Counted from the first letter of the stretch, positions 7,069 through 16,362 are shown. The stretch is 64,000 nt of DNA from CAVYXA01 sp963846775 (GCA_963846775.1 CAWJXB010000001.1:186001-250000); one strand, 5' to 3'. The notes: a model not told the origin generated them from the letters alone. Program-made: numbers and translations.

Positions 7069-8016
7069 ATGAATTCATATACTAACCCCCTGACGAGCGA
7101 GCAGGTAACCAAGCTTCGTGAGCTGCTCGACGATCTCGGCTTCGAGTTCTCACCCAAGCCGTGGACGATTTTTTTTGCGCAGAAGAACAAGTTGAGTGTG
7201 GCGGTTTACGAGAAAGGGCCAAAGGTTCTCCTGCAAGGAAAGGGCATAGAGGAATTCGTCCAGTTTGAGTTGGAGCCGAAAATCTTGGGCGAAGCGAAGC
7301 TAGGGTACGAAGAGGTGCATTCGCCGGAAATGTTCGAGCCGCATTTTGGGGTGGATGAAAGCGGGAAAGGCGATTTCTTCGGACCGCTCGTCATCTCGGG
7401 CGTGTATGTCGATCGTGGAATCGCTCGCAAACTCCTCGATGCAGGCGTAGTGGATAGCAAGCGGATCGGATCGGATGCCCGGATTCGAGCGCTGGCGGAC
7501 ACGATTCGCAAAAGCGGGCTCGGTTTGGTGGAGACGGTCCTGATCGGACCGGCGAAGTATAACGAGCTTTATGGGAAGTTCGCCAATCTAAACAGTTTGT
7601 TGGGCTGGGGACATGCTCGTGTGATCGAGAACTTGCTCGCGAAAAAACCCGATTGCCCGCGCTCGTTGTCCGACCAGTTTGCTGATGCGCGCGTAATTCA
7701 GCAGTCCCTACTAAAACATGGGCGCAAGATCGAGATTCAACAGCGTCCAAAGGCGGAATCGGACATCGCGGTCGCGGCGGCGTCGGTCCTGGCGCGCGAG
7801 GCCTTCATCAATTGGCTTGATCGGAAAGGGAAGGAGCTTGGATTTGGTCTGGAACGCGGCGTTTCGGCGGGGGTGAAAGAGACGGCGAAGAAAATTGCCG
7901 ACACGCGCGGCGCCGAGGCCCTACGGGAGGTGGCGAAGGTGCATTTTCGCACGGCCCACGAGATCGCGCCAGACCATTTCGCCGAGCCTCCACCGAGGGT
8001 GGAATGGCGGAAGTAG
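7069..8016 (+). CDS. rnhC: Ribonuclease HIII
   Basis: Cleaves the RNA strand of RNA-DNA hybrids. The 315-residue protein has the HIII architecture: an N-terminal TBP-like substrate-binding domain (about residues 1-80, with WTIFFAQKNKLSVAVYEKG) followed by the type-2 RNase H domain. The latter starts FGVDESGKGDFFGPLVISGV, with the Asp-Glu of the acidic catalytic set; further catalytic acids are in VVDSKRI and AESDIAVAAASVLAR. ATG at 7069 directly follows the heptad element. HIII instead of HII as a visible copy is common in this phylum. Confidence 0.93.
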   Translation: MNSYTNPLTSEQVTKLRELLDDLGFEFSPKPWTIFFAQKNKLSVAVYEKGPKVLLQGKGIEEFVQFELEPKILGEAKLGYEEVHSPEMFEPHFGVDESGKGDFFGPLVISGVYVDRGIARKLLDAGVVDSKRIGSDARIRALADTIRKSGLGLVETVLIGPAKYNELYGKFANLNSLLGWGHARVIENLLAKKPDCPRSLSDQFADARVIQQSLLKHGRKIEIQQRPKAESDIAVAAASVLAREAFINWLDRKGKELGFGLERGVSAGVKETAKKIADTRGAEALREVAKVHFRTAHEIAPDHFAEPPPRVEWRK

Positions 8017-8025
8017 CATTGCCGG

Positions 8026-8832
8026 ATGACGGCTGGGCGTCGCGTTTCGGGCAAGCTTCCTGCTCTACAGGCCGTCGTGCCTGGTGAAACTGCGGAAACG
8101 CGACTCCTCATCTTAAATCCAGATCCCGTTTTTGATGACAAAGCGATCGAAATCCTGTCCATGCTCGATGGAATCGAAATGCACATCGTCCGGACTCTGG
8201 CCGAGGCTGTTCTTCTTCTGCTGGGCGAGAATTTTGATGGCTTGATCGTCGAAGGCGAGACCGTTTTGATGCTGGACCAGGCGACGAGTGTGCGTCAGCA
8301 TTTCCCGTCGCTGAAGATCGCCTGTGTCGTTTTCGAAAAGCTGCGGGACAAGCAGATCGGGCAGGCGGAACAGCAAAACATTCGGCTGATTGCGAGCCAA
8401 CAGCGCCGCCGGTTGGAGCAAGAACTGAAACGTTTTACGCTAACGCTGGAGAAATCGGCGACCACGCCTGCCGAAGGAATCGATCCCTGTCATTCGTTGA
8501 TCGGCAACCTGAACCAGTTTGCTGCGGCTGAAATTCTGCAAATGAGTTGCCTGAGCCAGCGCAGCGGGCGTTTCGTGTTCAAATCGGGCCGGGGCAACTG
8601 CGAAGTCTACCTCCAGCACGGCGCCGTGCGTCACGCCGTCTTCGGTCCATTGCAGGGTGAAACAGCCGTGGCCGAAGTGTTCCGGTGGCGACAAGGTCGT
8701 TTTTATTTTGAAGAAGGAATCATCAGTCAGGCGCAAACAGTCGATCGGCCGTGGGCGCATTTGTTGATCGAAAATCTGCAAAAGTTTGATGAGACGCTGG
8801 AGCTCGCGGCCGCGCCCGGCAATACGCCATGA
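8026..8832 (+). CDS. DUF4388 (PATAN-like) domain protein with degenerate receiver-like N-terminus
   Basis: The 268-residue soluble protein has two parts. Residues about 25-140 look like a CheY-type alpha/beta fold (LLILNPDPVFDDKAIEILSM, GLIVEGETVLMLDQ) without an obvious phosphorylatable Asp pattern. Residues about 155-260 match the DUF4388 family (LIGNLNQFAAAEILQMSCLS, then SGRFVFKSGRGNCEVYLQHG and AVAEVFRWRQGRFYFEEG), found in bacterial signalling proteins that often work with GTPases or motility systems. It overlaps the next gene by four bases (ATGA), so the two are likely coupled. Substrate and partner are unknown. Confidence 0.75.
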   Translation: MTAGRRVSGKLPALQAVVPGETAETRLLILNPDPVFDDKAIEILSMLDGIEMHIVRTLAEAVLLLLGENFDGLIVEGETVLMLDQATSVRQHFPSLKIACVVFEKLRDKQIGQAEQQNIRLIASQQRRRLEQELKRFTLTLEKSATTPAEGIDPCHSLIGNLNQFAAAEILQMSCLSQRSGRFVFKSGRGNCEVYLQHGAVRHAVFGPLQGETAVAEVFRWRQGRFYFEEGIISQAQTVDRPWAHLLIENLQKFDETLELAAAPGNTP

Positions 8833-9260
8833 AAGACCTCGAGCTCGAAGCCAAACTGCGTTTGCTCGGCATCCAGTTGGATAACTGGAAAAAGCTGCAC
8901 AACCTGATCACTTACGGCTTGGACAAATCCAAGCCGATTATTTCCAGCGACCAAGAACGTCAATTCACCGAAATTCGCGCCTATCTCTTGCAGGAGACGG
9001 AGCATATTCTGCGAAAGCTCAATTTGGTGTCCGAGTTGTCGGGCAAAGTGATGAACGTTTTGCAGCGCGCTTCCTCCGTGCGCGGTGTGCGCGACCTCAC
9101 CATGGACGAAGTCCGTCGGATAGAGATGGAGTGGAATACCGTCTTTACAAAGCTCGGTGTCGTGCGGGGGCAACTGAAGACGCGGCGGAAGGAGCTGGCG
9201 GGCCAGACCGCCCTCGGATATTATCTTTCGCAATTGTTCAATCGGCCGGCACGCGCCTGA
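8829..9260 (+). CDS. Small helical protein of unknown function
   Basis: 143 residues, predicted mostly alpha-helical and charged, with no signal peptide or membrane span. I do not recognise the family. The pattern KLHNLITYGLDKSKPIISSD followed by long helices suggests a coiled coil. It is translationally coupled to the DUF4388 gene by an ATGA overlap and probably acts with it. An HU-like gene follows 155 bases on. Confidence 0.6.
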   Translation: MKDLELEAKLRLLGIQLDNWKKLHNLITYGLDKSKPIISSDQERQFTEIRAYLLQETEHILRKLNLVSELSGKVMNVLQRASSVRGVRDLTMDEVRRIEMEWNTVFTKLGVVRGQLKTRRKELAGQTALGYYLSQLFNRPARA

Positions 9261-9415
9261 GCGAAGAGGAAATCGCTCGAGTGTGGCCCGGGGCCGCCTC
9301 CATAACGGGCTTGCGCTTAGTCCTGTTTCGGAGCAGGTTACACCTGAAATTTTTTTATTTTCTGCCTTTATTTGGCCACCGCAGAACCAACGAGAAGCGA
9401 TTAATAAATAGAACC

Positions 9416-9772
9416 ATGGCGAAACTGACCAAACGCGACATTGTAGTAGCGATCAGTAACCAGACTGGAATGGTGCAGCATCAAGTTTTCGACGTTGTCC
9501 AGCGCACGCTCGATAAGATCACCGACAGCCTGGCCACCAATGTGCCGGTAGAATTGCGTAACTTCGGCGTTTTTCAGCCGCGTCTGACCAAGCCGCGCGT
9601 AGGCCGTAACCCAAATCAGCCGGGCAGCAGTTTTGTGATACCGCCGCGTGCGACGGTCAAGTTCAAGGCCGGCAAGGTGATGCGCCAACGTGTGGAAAAG
9701 CTTTCGCGCGAGCTGAAAGAAGCAGAAGAAGGCAAGAGCAATGCCGGTGCGCAAGTGACCGACGGCCGCTGA
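9416..9772 (+). CDS. HU/IHF family DNA-binding protein
   Basis: Nucleoid-associated, DNA-bending dimer. The 118-residue product begins MAKLTKRDIVVAISNQTGM, has the helical dimerisation part, then VPVELRNFGVFQPRLTKPRVGRNP, the beta-arm region with GRNP and the Pro-containing tip, and FKAGKVMRQRVE. A charged tail of about 20 residues exceeds typical HU (90 residues). The ATG at 9416 is chosen because the upstream frame is not HU-like. A short hairpin with a T-rich tail (about 9333-9355) in the preceding gap could be a weak terminator of the upstream pair. Confidence 0.9.
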   Translation: MAKLTKRDIVVAISNQTGMVQHQVFDVVQRTLDKITDSLATNVPVELRNFGVFQPRLTKPRVGRNPNQPGSSFVIPPRATVKFKAGKVMRQRVEKLSRELKEAEEGKSNAGAQVTDGR

Positions 9773-9879
9773 TCCTGGTATCGAAAGCAGGCGCCGCCCG
9801 AACCGCAGGCGGGACGCATGCGCTCCTCTAGTATTGAGATTGCCAGTGTCTTTGCTTTCGCGGATAGTCGCCCCGAAGC

Positions 9880-10359
9880 ATGAGCGAGAAGGTCGTGATC
9901 GAGCCGGCGACGGAGGCAGACTTGGACGAGCTGTCCGAATTGCTGGGCGAATTGTTTGAGCAGGAGAGCGATTTTCGGCCTAACAAGGACAAACAACTCC
10001 GCGGCCTCCGCCTCATCTTTGAGCAACCGAACAGGGGCCGTGTTTTTGTGCTGCGCTGCGACGGCGCCATCGTCGGGATGATTAACCTTCTTTTCACCAT
10101 CAGCACGGCCGAGGGCGGGTTTGTGGTCTTGCTCGAGGATCTGGTCGTTCACAAGCAATATCAGGGCAAAGGTTTCGGCTCGAAGCTGCTAAATCACGCC
10201 ATCGAATTTGCCAGACAGAAAAATTTTCTCCGCGTCACACTTTTGACCGATCGTCCGGAAAACGTCGCCCAGGAATTTTTCCGGCACCACGGTTTCGTGG
10301 AATCGTCGATGATCCCGATGCGGCTCTGGATCGCACCGCGGAGCGAGCAAGCGATCTGA
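9880..10359 (+). CDS. GNAT family N-acetyltransferase
   Basis: 159-residue acetyl-CoA-dependent acyltransferase; substrate unknown. The fold is clear: N-terminal IEPATEADLDELSELLGELF, a central strand FVVLLEDLVVHKQYQGKGFG containing the Q-x-x-G-x-G acetyl-CoA pyrophosphate loop, and a C-terminal AQEFFRHHGFVESSM. The gene is monocistronic in appearance, with 107 bases before it holding a degenerate CCGCC/GGCGG palindrome. A zinc protease gene follows in the same direction. Confidence 0.88.
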   Translation: MSEKVVIEPATEADLDELSELLGELFEQESDFRPNKDKQLRGLRLIFEQPNRGRVFVLRCDGAIVGMINLLFTISTAEGGFVVLLEDLVVHKQYQGKGFGSKLLNHAIEFARQKNFLRVTLLTDRPENVAQEFFRHHGFVESSMIPMRLWIAPRSEQAI

Positions 10360-10390
10360 CCGAGCTGCTACGTCACAGACGAAATCTCCC

Positions 10391-11125
10391 ATGCAGCGTG
10401 GCGCGTTTCCCTTGTTTCGGTTTGGCGGCATCCAGGTCTATCTCCATTTTAGCTGGCTAATCGTTGCGTGGTTCGAGATCAGCCTAGGCAAGAACCGGTA
10501 CGGCTCGCCCGGCTGGGCGGCGGCCGAGTATATCGGGTTATTTGCGATCGTTTTGCTGCACGAATTTGGCCATGCCTTCGCCTGCCGCTCGACCGGCGGG
10601 CGCGCCGATCGCATCGTGCTCTGGCCGTTAGGCGGGCTCGCTTTCGTCGATCCGCCGATGCGTCCCGGCGCTGTTCTTTGGAGCATCGCCGCCGGCCCGC
10701 TCGTAAACGTTGCACTTTTTCCAGTCTTGTTGGTCGGTGTCTTAACGACGTCGAACTATCGTGCGGTAGCCGTAAATCCCAATCTGCATCACCTAATTTC
10801 TTCTCTCTGGTTCATCAATCTCGGTCTGCTCATTTTTAATTTGCTGCCGTTTTATCCACTCGATGGCGGCCAGATTGTGCGCGCTTTGCTTTGGTTCAAA
10901 TTCGGCCCGATCCGTAGCTTGATGATAGCCGGCGTGACTGGCATCTGTGGTGCTGTTCTTATCGGCCTGTTTGCCTTCTATCTGCGTTCCATCTGGCTCG
11001 GCGTGATAGCATTCTTTCTGTATACTCAAGCCCTCGGCGCAATCCAGCGCGTGAGAGCGATGAAGCTGGCTACCGAAGTTCCTCGAACGTCCCCGCCCGT
11101 GCCCACGCCGGGATATCCTTCGTAA
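10391..11125 (+). CDS. M50 (site-2 protease family) membrane metalloprotease
   Basis: Intramembrane zinc protease of the S2P type. The 244-residue product has about six hydrophobic segments. The zinc motif HEFGH is at about residue 58 in IVLLHEFGHAFACR, and the third ligand motif is in LLPFYPLDGGQIVRALLW near residue 160. There are no PDZ or CBS domains, so it is a minimal S2P like the short forms common in bacteria. Its target is unknown. It ends three bases before the convergent aminopeptidase gene. Confidence 0.88.
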   Translation: MQRGAFPLFRFGGIQVYLHFSWLIVAWFEISLGKNRYGSPGWAAAEYIGLFAIVLLHEFGHAFACRSTGGRADRIVLWPLGGLAFVDPPMRPGAVLWSIAAGPLVNVALFPVLLVGVLTTSNYRAVAVNPNLHHLISSLWFINLGLLIFNLLPFYPLDGGQIVRALLWFKFGPIRSLMIAGVTGICGAVLIGLFAFYLRSIWLGVIAFFLYTQALGAIQRVRAMKLATEVPRTSPPVPTPGYPS

Positions 11126-11128
11126 CCG

Positions 11129-13813
11129 TTAATGCTTGTCGATCCAGGAGATCAGTTGCCGCGCCATGCGCGCTTTGAACTCGGCGCGGAATTCGATTTC
11201 ATCCACAGCTTTGGCGACCTCTCTTGCGCTCGATCCTGGCAGATGATCTTTGGCGTAAGCTCTTAGTTCGGTGATTCGCACCGGCTCGGAGAAAAACGTA
11301 AAGAGGCTGGGGACATAACTATTGCCGCCGAGCGCATCCGTTTTCGCGAGCAACGTTTTGATGTTGGCTTTGGCGAACGTCCACGCCATCTCGGGATGCT
11401 CGCTCAGGCGCGCGATTTGTGAAACGAGAAACACGGCGCGGCTGGTCGGCAGCTCATCGGTGAGCGAGATCGGAAGCGTTTTCTTGATCAACTTAGGATC
11501 CGTTGCGGCGGCCAGAGCGTTGTAGCAGTTTTGCTTCTCTTCAATGCTCGTGGTCTCCAGACCGAGGTCGTGCAGCTGGTTCCAAGTTGTTTCGTCGGCG
11601 TATCGCCCAATGACCGCAAACACGGCCGGGCGCAAGTCCGGCGCGAGAGACTGCGGTCGTTTCAAAAATTTCCGGAAACGTTCGCGACAGCCCGCAATGA
11701 TTTCCGGATCGTTCAAATAGCCCAGCGTCGTGATGACGCTCGCCCGCAAGTTCGTAATCTTGACTGGCTCATCAGCTTTGGGATCCCACCCGAGCGTGTC
11801 GAACGTTGGCCGTAAGATCGATCGTGCATATTGCTGAAATTTCTGCCGTTCGGGCGAACCGACCAACAGGCGATTCAAATAATCGAGCACGTTCATGATT
11901 TGCTCGCGCTCGGCCAGCTCCGTCGAGCGCGGGAGTTTTTCGACTAGTCCGAAGTAGAGCGGAATCGGAGTGCGGTTCGCCTGCACCAGAGCCCACGCAT
12001 CGCTCAGAAGATTGACGCGATCTTCGACATTCAGTTTGCCGAGCGACGCGAGCAACAATTCCCAAGAAGCGTCGTCGTATTGCACGCGATAATTTCCCGC
12101 GCCGTTGGCGTTAAGTTTCAAGGCGCGATCGGGCGGAATCTTGGCCAGATTGTTGATCTTCGCCGTCATCAGCAAACGGTGTGGCGCTTCACCAACGACG
12201 AAATATGTTAGGGGAATTCTCCATTCCTCCGACGGCGGGTTTTGGAAATTCACGGTGAATCTTTCCTGCGCCAGCGAAATTTTCCCGTCGGCGGTGCGTT
12301 TGACCGTGACGACCGGAAAACCTGGCTGCTCGGTCCAGCCGGCGGCAATTGCCCCGACCGGCTGGCCCGATGCTTCCGAGAGCGCGTTCCACAAATCTGT
12401 GGTGGTGGAATTCGAGTATTGGTGCGCTGCGATGTAACGCCGGATGCCATCGCGAAACTTTTCTTCGCCAAGAAAGGTTTCGAGCATTCGAATAAACGAT
12501 TGGCCCTTCTTGTAAGTGATGTCGTCAAACGCGCTGTTTGCTTCCGATTCCGTCGCGATCGGTTGCTGGATCGGGTGCGTGATCGATCTGGCGTCGCCTT
12601 CCATCGCTTGCTCTTTTGCGATTCCGGTCCGGCGGGCCGGATCGCGTGGGAAATTGCGGCGGAGCCAGACTTCCCATTGCGGATTGAAATGGGCGCTGCA
12701 TTTGGTTCCCATCCACGAGGCGAACCCTTCGTTGAGCCAAAGATTGTCCCACCATGCCATCGTGACGAGATCGCCAAACCACATGTGCGCCACTTCGTGG
12801 GCGATTACCTCAAAAATGTTTTGCTTCGTGTTCTCCGAGGATTTGGCCGGATCGAACAACAGCACCGATTCGTAGTACGTGATCCCGCCCCAGTTTTCCA
12901 TCGCCCCGCCAAAACCGCCGGGCAATGCAATCTGGTCGAGCTTGGGCAGGGGATATGGCGTGCCAAAATAATCGTTATAGTACTCCAGGATTTTCGCCGT
13001 GCTCTCGAGCGCATAACGGCCGAACTCCGATTTCCCTTTTGTTGTGATGACGCGAATCTGCGTCCCAGCCGCTTTGGTTTCGATGAAATCGAGTTCGCCC
13101 GCGACAAAGACGTTGAGATAACTCGACATCGGCGGCGTCGTGGCAAACCGGACCTCTTTCACGCCGCTCTGCGGTGGGCGTCCCGGCGGTGCGTCCCTGC
13201 CATCCAGGCGCGTTTCTCTTTCAATCGGCATGTTTGAAACCGCGAGCCAGTTGTCCGGCACGACCGCGGTCAGTTGAAAACGCGCACGGAACGCCGGTTC
13301 GTCCCAGCATGGAAACAATCGGCGCGCGTCGGTCGCTTCAAATTGCGTTCCAAGCACCGTTTTCTTCGCTCCGGTGCCTTGCTCTTGATAGGGCGCGTAA
13401 AAAAGTCCCTGGCCTTGCTCGTTGATCTTTCCGGAAAAGCTGAGCGCGAGTGTGTGATCGCCGGCGGAAAGTTCCGATGGCAGCGCGATTCGAAGCAATT
13501 CGTTTAGTTTGTCGATTTTGATCGCCGATTTCGACAACGCTTTGTCATCGATGGCGACAGCGGCGACGGCTATTTCCAGCGCGTTCAGCGCGATCTCGCG
13601 AACCGGTGCACGCACATTGAGTTTGACTGTTTCGGTGCCGGTGAATGTCCGCTTGTCGATGTCGGGCACGATCCGGATCGCATAATCCGTCGGGACGATT
13701 TGCTTCGGCAATTTTCCCGGCGTGGCTTCGAACTGAAATGGTTCTTCGGCGCTCATTACTGCGGGCAACATGAATGCGATCGCCAAAAGCGGAAAAAATC
13801 GCGGACATCGCAT
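11129..13813 (-). CDS. Secreted M1 family aminopeptidase
   Basis: Zinc aminopeptidase of the PepN/ERAP1 type, 894 residues from the ATG at 13813. That start gives a classic signal peptide (MRCPRFFPLLAIAFMLPAVM, then SAEE). The longer frame upstream runs into a REP palindrome and is rejected. Exopeptidase motif GGAMENWGGITYYES is followed by HEVAHMWFGDLVTMAWWDN and WLNEGFASW, i.e. HExxH-x18-E. A C-terminal ERAP1-like helical domain fills residues about 540-890. The stretch LDGRDAPPGRPPQSG (about residue 205) looks like an inserted low-complexity loop. Probably digests peptides in the periplasm. Confidence 0.92.
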   Translation of the reverse strand: MRCPRFFPLLAIAFMLPAVMSAEEPFQFEATPGKLPKQIVPTDYAIRIVPDIDKRTFTGTETVKLNVRAPVREIALNALEIAVAAVAIDDKALSKSAIKIDKLNELLRIALPSELSAGDHTLALSFSGKINEQGQGLFYAPYQEQGTGAKKTVLGTQFEATDARRLFPCWDEPAFRARFQLTAVVPDNWLAVSNMPIERETRLDGRDAPPGRPPQSGVKEVRFATTPPMSSYLNVFVAGELDFIETKAAGTQIRVITTKGKSEFGRYALESTAKILEYYNDYFGTPYPLPKLDQIALPGGFGGAMENWGGITYYESVLLFDPAKSSENTKQNIFEVIAHEVAHMWFGDLVTMAWWDNLWLNEGFASWMGTKCSAHFNPQWEVWLRRNFPRDPARRTGIAKEQAMEGDARSITHPIQQPIATESEANSAFDDITYKKGQSFIRMLETFLGEEKFRDGIRRYIAAHQYSNSTTTDLWNALSEASGQPVGAIAAGWTEQPGFPVVTVKRTADGKISLAQERFTVNFQNPPSEEWRIPLTYFVVGEAPHRLLMTAKINNLAKIPPDRALKLNANGAGNYRVQYDDASWELLLASLGKLNVEDRVNLLSDAWALVQANRTPIPLYFGLVEKLPRSTELAEREQIMNVLDYLNRLLVGSPERQKFQQYARSILRPTFDTLGWDPKADEPVKITNLRASVITTLGYLNDPEIIAGCRERFRKFLKRPQSLAPDLRPAVFAVIGRYADETTWNQLHDLGLETTSIEEKQNCYNALAAATDPKLIKKTLPISLTDELPTSRAVFLVSQIARLSEHPEMAWTFAKANIKTLLAKTDALGGNSYVPSLFTFFSEPVRITELRAYAKDHLPGSSAREVAKAVDEIEFRAEFKARMARQLISWIDKH

Positions 13814-13882
13814 CCTGTCAGTAAACAACGCGCGCAAGGCTTGCTCAAGGGGTACCGGTTTCCTACCCGTCACGCCTAACCC

Positions 13883-13926
13883 GACGGCTCGGAAACCGTC
13901 GTTCCTTGAATTGCCCAGGCACAATC
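13883..13926. repeat. REP-like palindrome, TTCCTTGA-tail family
   Basis: A GACGG/CCGTC stem (13883-13900) is followed by GTTCCTTGAATTGCCCAGGC and ACAATC. The tail matches the element at 39404-39490, which ends GTTCCTTGAGCTGCTCGGCG and CAATC. Confidence 0.6.
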
Positions 13927-14359
13927 ATTGCACGAGCAGGACGAGCAGCAACTGACCGTTGCCGACTTGCGGTCCTTTAATCACGAGCGGGCTGCGCTTG
14001 CTCAGTTTCGCCTGCGTTTCAAGCAACAGCTCTCGCTGTTTCCACAGTTTGAGGTCCAAGACGTAGCCAGCGCCGCTTTGACCGCGGGCGTTGACTTGCA
14101 AGGTGAAGTATTTGCTCCAGGCGAGCCAGTCTTCCTGGCCGCTCGTTAGCGTCTTGGTCGATTGACCGATGATCTGGAACTGATCGTATCCGAAAAGCTG
14201 CTTCAGTTTGTGATCAATCGGTTTTAGTTCCGCTGGGACAGGCGCGGGCTGGGCTACATTGTCGGCGATGACCAGACCGCTCCAGATCGTCTCGGCCGCC
14301 TGCGTCTGGGTCGCACTGATTATCAAAACCAAAACAGCGGCGAGAATCGACTCTTTCAT
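13925..14359 (-). CDS. Secreted protein of unknown function linked to an ECF sigma operon
   Basis: 144 residues with a clear signal peptide (MKESILAAVLVLIISATQ, cleavage likely after TQAA). The mature part is a small beta-rich domain with QSTKTLTSGQEDWLAWSKYF and repeated aliphatic strands near the C-terminus (VGNGQLLLVLLVQ). I do not recognise a named family. It follows the sigma and anti-sigma genes with a 6-base gap, so it is likely co-transcribed and may be an envelope target or sensor of that sigma system. Confidence 0.7.
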   Translation of the reverse strand: MKESILAAVLVLIISATQTQAAETIWSGLVIADNVAQPAPVPAELKPIDHKLKQLFGYDQFQIIGQSTKTLTSGQEDWLAWSKYFTLQVNARGQSGAGYVLDLKLWKQRELLLETQAKLSKRSPLVIKGPQVGNGQLLLVLLVQ

Positions 14360-14365
14360 CGCTCG

Positions 14366-14884
14366 TTATTTGGCGGCGTATTCTGCGGGGAGCGACTGCA
14401 ACCCCTCAGTCCAGAGCACCGTCACCTTCTCTTCCTTGGTCTCGAAGATCGAGATAGTCGCACCTGGGCTAACCGCAGGATCGACTCGCGCATTCAGGAT
14501 CTGGGTGAGATACTGCGATTGTTCGCTCGGTCTTTTCTCCCGCATCACCATAACCGCGCAGAGAATAAAAATCCCCAGCGAAGTCGCTCCCGCCCAAAAG
14601 AGACGCGGAATCGTCCACCACGTCCGAACACTGGCATCTCTCCCGCGGACGGGCGTGGTCTCTTCGCGCGCGATCCGCTCCCGCAATTGATGACCGAAAA
14701 ACTCCTCGTTGGTCAGGACGTGCGTCGCGAGTTGTTCTTTCAAGAGCGCGCCGAGTTTCTTCGCTTCACCCTTTTCGGCTTCGGCGGCGGCCTTGTTCGG
14801 CAATGAAGCTTCAAACTCTTCGAGTTCTTTTCCGCTCAACTCCCCGTCGAGCCAGGCCGTCCATTTTTCCTCAAACGTTTTCAT
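14366..14884 (-). CDS. Anti-sigma factor-like single-span membrane protein
   Basis: 172 residues. The N-terminal cytosolic part begins TFEEKWTAWLDGELSGKELEEFE, like zinc-less anti-sigma domains. One membrane span (LFWAGATSLGIFILCAVMVM, about residues 92-111) leads to a short periplasmic tail. Start is the ATG at 14884, with GAGAG six bases upstream; it overlaps the sigma gene stop by 14 bases, typical of sigma/anti-sigma pairs. Expected to hold the sigma factor inactive until an envelope signal arrives. Confidence 0.75.
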   Translation of the reverse strand: MKTFEEKWTAWLDGELSGKELEEFEASLPNKAAAEAEKGEAKKLGALLKEQLATHVLTNEEFFGHQLRERIAREETTPVRGRDASVRTWWTIPRLFWAGATSLGIFILCAVMVMREKRPSEQSQYLTQILNARVDPAVSPGATISIFETKEEKVTVLWTEGLQSLPAEYAAK

Positions 14885-15482
14885 AAACATCTCTCAACAG
14901 ATTTTGCAGCCGTTTCCGCGCGTAAAAGAGTCGCGACATGACCGTTCCGATGGAGCAACCGAGCGCCTCCGCGATCTCGTGGTATTGCATGTCTTCGGTT
15001 TCCTTCATTAAGATCACAGCCCGATGTTCCGGCGTAAGCTGCCCGATGGCGGCATCGATCCGCGCGCGGATTTCACTGCGCTCCATTTGCCGATGAGGTA
15101 GCGGCTCGCTCCTCGGCGCGGTCCGAGCCGCGGGCTCGATCTCGCCCAACTTGACCTCATCGTTGAACTCCATGCCCGCGCCCTTGATTTGCTTCCTGCG
15201 CGCATGGTCGATTGTCACGTTCATCACGATCCGATAAAGCCACGTGTAAAACGACGATTGCCCGCGGAAGCGTCTAATCGATTTCCAGGCTTTGACGAAG
15301 CTATCCTGGGCCAAATCCCAGGCGTCCTGCTCGTTATGAACCATGTTGTAGATCATCGCAAAAACTCGGCTCCGGTAACGATTCACTAGCTGGTCGAATG
15401 CCTCAGTCTGTCCGGCCTGGCATTGTTTGACCAAATCCAGTTCCGACACATCAACTTGGGCCAGAGTCGCTTCCGTTTGCAT
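14871..15482 (-). CDS. ECF RNA polymerase sigma factor
   Basis: 203-residue sigma-70 family, extracytoplasmic-function type. Region 2 covers about residues 25-95 (AFDQLVNRYRSRVFAMIYNM, NEQDAWDLAQDSFVKAWKS, then FRGQSSFYTWLYRIVMNV). Region 4 is at about residues 135-195 (LTPEHRAVILMKETEDMQYH, EIAEALGCSIGTVMSRLFYA). This is the RpoE/SigW-like layout. It is first in the operon with an anti-sigma factor and a secreted protein. Confidence 0.93.
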   Translation of the reverse strand: MQTEATLAQVDVSELDLVKQCQAGQTEAFDQLVNRYRSRVFAMIYNMVHNEQDAWDLAQDSFVKAWKSIRRFRGQSSFYTWLYRIVMNVTIDHARRKQIKGAGMEFNDEVKLGEIEPAARTAPRSEPLPHRQMERSEIRARIDAAIGQLTPEHRAVILMKETEDMQYHEIAEALGCSIGTVMSRLFYARKRLQNLLRDVYENV

Positions 15483-15568
15483 GAGTTGGACGGGTGAGCG
15501 GCGTTTTAATTCAATTGCCTGGGAGGTTGTTCATATCCTGGCGTGGGCCGCGTTGCAACGCAATCCTT

Positions 15569-15672
15569 CGGGCGCGAGGCAGAAGGGTAGGGTGCGGTAT
15601 CGCTTTGTTGCAGCCGCTGCGGGAATGCGCCTCACTCGCTCCTAGCCATCTGCCCTTCTGCCGTTGCGCCCG
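15569..15672. repeat. Long imperfect inverted repeat
   Basis: Outer arms CGGGCGC/GCGCCCG (15569-15575, 15666-15672) and inner arms GGCAGAAGG/CCTTCTGCC (15578-15586, 15654-15662) frame about 67 bases that include a smaller GC palindrome. It lies between the 5' end of the ECF sigma gene and the 3' end of the next gene. It resembles a REP dimer. Confidence 0.6.
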
Positions 15673-15699
15673 ACCCGTTCCCATTATTTCGAGGGTCTC

Positions 15700-16362
15700 C
15701 TAATGCGGGCCAAATCGGCGGCGCCATTCGCCTCGGTAAGTGCCCATCAGGCTGATGATACCGTCGCGCACTTGAAAGAGGCGCTGCTCGAGCGCGTTAT
15801 GCTGGGTTGGGCTGATCTGCTTTTGGGCAAGAAGTTGGGCCGCGCCTTCCATCGAGGTCATGATCGCCTTGAGCGCACGTTTCAAGTAGGCGATCGTCAT
15901 TCCGATTTCATCAGCATCATCATCACTCAACGCGGCGGCCAGTTTTGCGCTGGCCAGGGCCGAATGCGTCGCCAGTTTGATTGCGCCCGGATTGTTCTGG
16001 AGCGACGGGTGATCGTCGAAGAGTTGGTCGATCCAAATTGTTAGCCCGAACGCCGCTTTGTAGAGCGCGTGATCCTCGAAGCCATCAGGCTCGATCAATT
16101 GATCGTCGCCTATCGAATAGGTGTCGTCGTCGGAAATCCAATCTTCATCAGCTAACGCTTCAATCTCTTCGGCTTGCTCTGTCGTGTCGAGCAATTCGGG
16201 CCAGCCCATTTCGCGGGCGATGATTTCGTCCCGGCGTGGATCATCGACGTACTTTTCCATCAGCTCCATGTATTTTTCCGTTTTCTCGTCCTGCTCCTGG
16301 AGAAAACGTTCCCACTTGAACTCGTCCCACACGCGCTCAGACTCAAAGTCGAACTCGCCCAT
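15700..16362 (-). CDS. Acidic hypothetical protein
   Basis: About 220 residues from the ATG at 16362 (MGEFDFESERVWDEFKWERF). The first half is strongly acidic with coiled-coil character (LQEQDEKTEKYMELMEKYVD). The second half is helical with FGLTIWIDQLFDDHPSLQN and many Ala/Leu. No signal peptide, membrane span or recognised domain. The frame stays open upstream to 16587, but that part is Arg/Ser-rich and overlaps rlmN on the same strand in another frame, so a GTG at 16416 or this ATG is preferred. It may be co-transcribed with rlmN. Confidence 0.6.
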   Translation of the reverse strand: MGEFDFESERVWDEFKWERFLQEQDEKTEKYMELMEKYVDDPRRDEIIAREMGWPELLDTTEQAEEIEALADEDWISDDDTYSIGDDQLIEPDGFEDHALYKAAFGLTIWIDQLFDDHPSLQNNPGAIKLATHSALASAKLAAALSDDDADEIGMTIAYLKRALKAIMTSMEGAAQLLAQKQISPTQHNALEQRLFQVRDGIISLMGTYRGEWRRRFGPH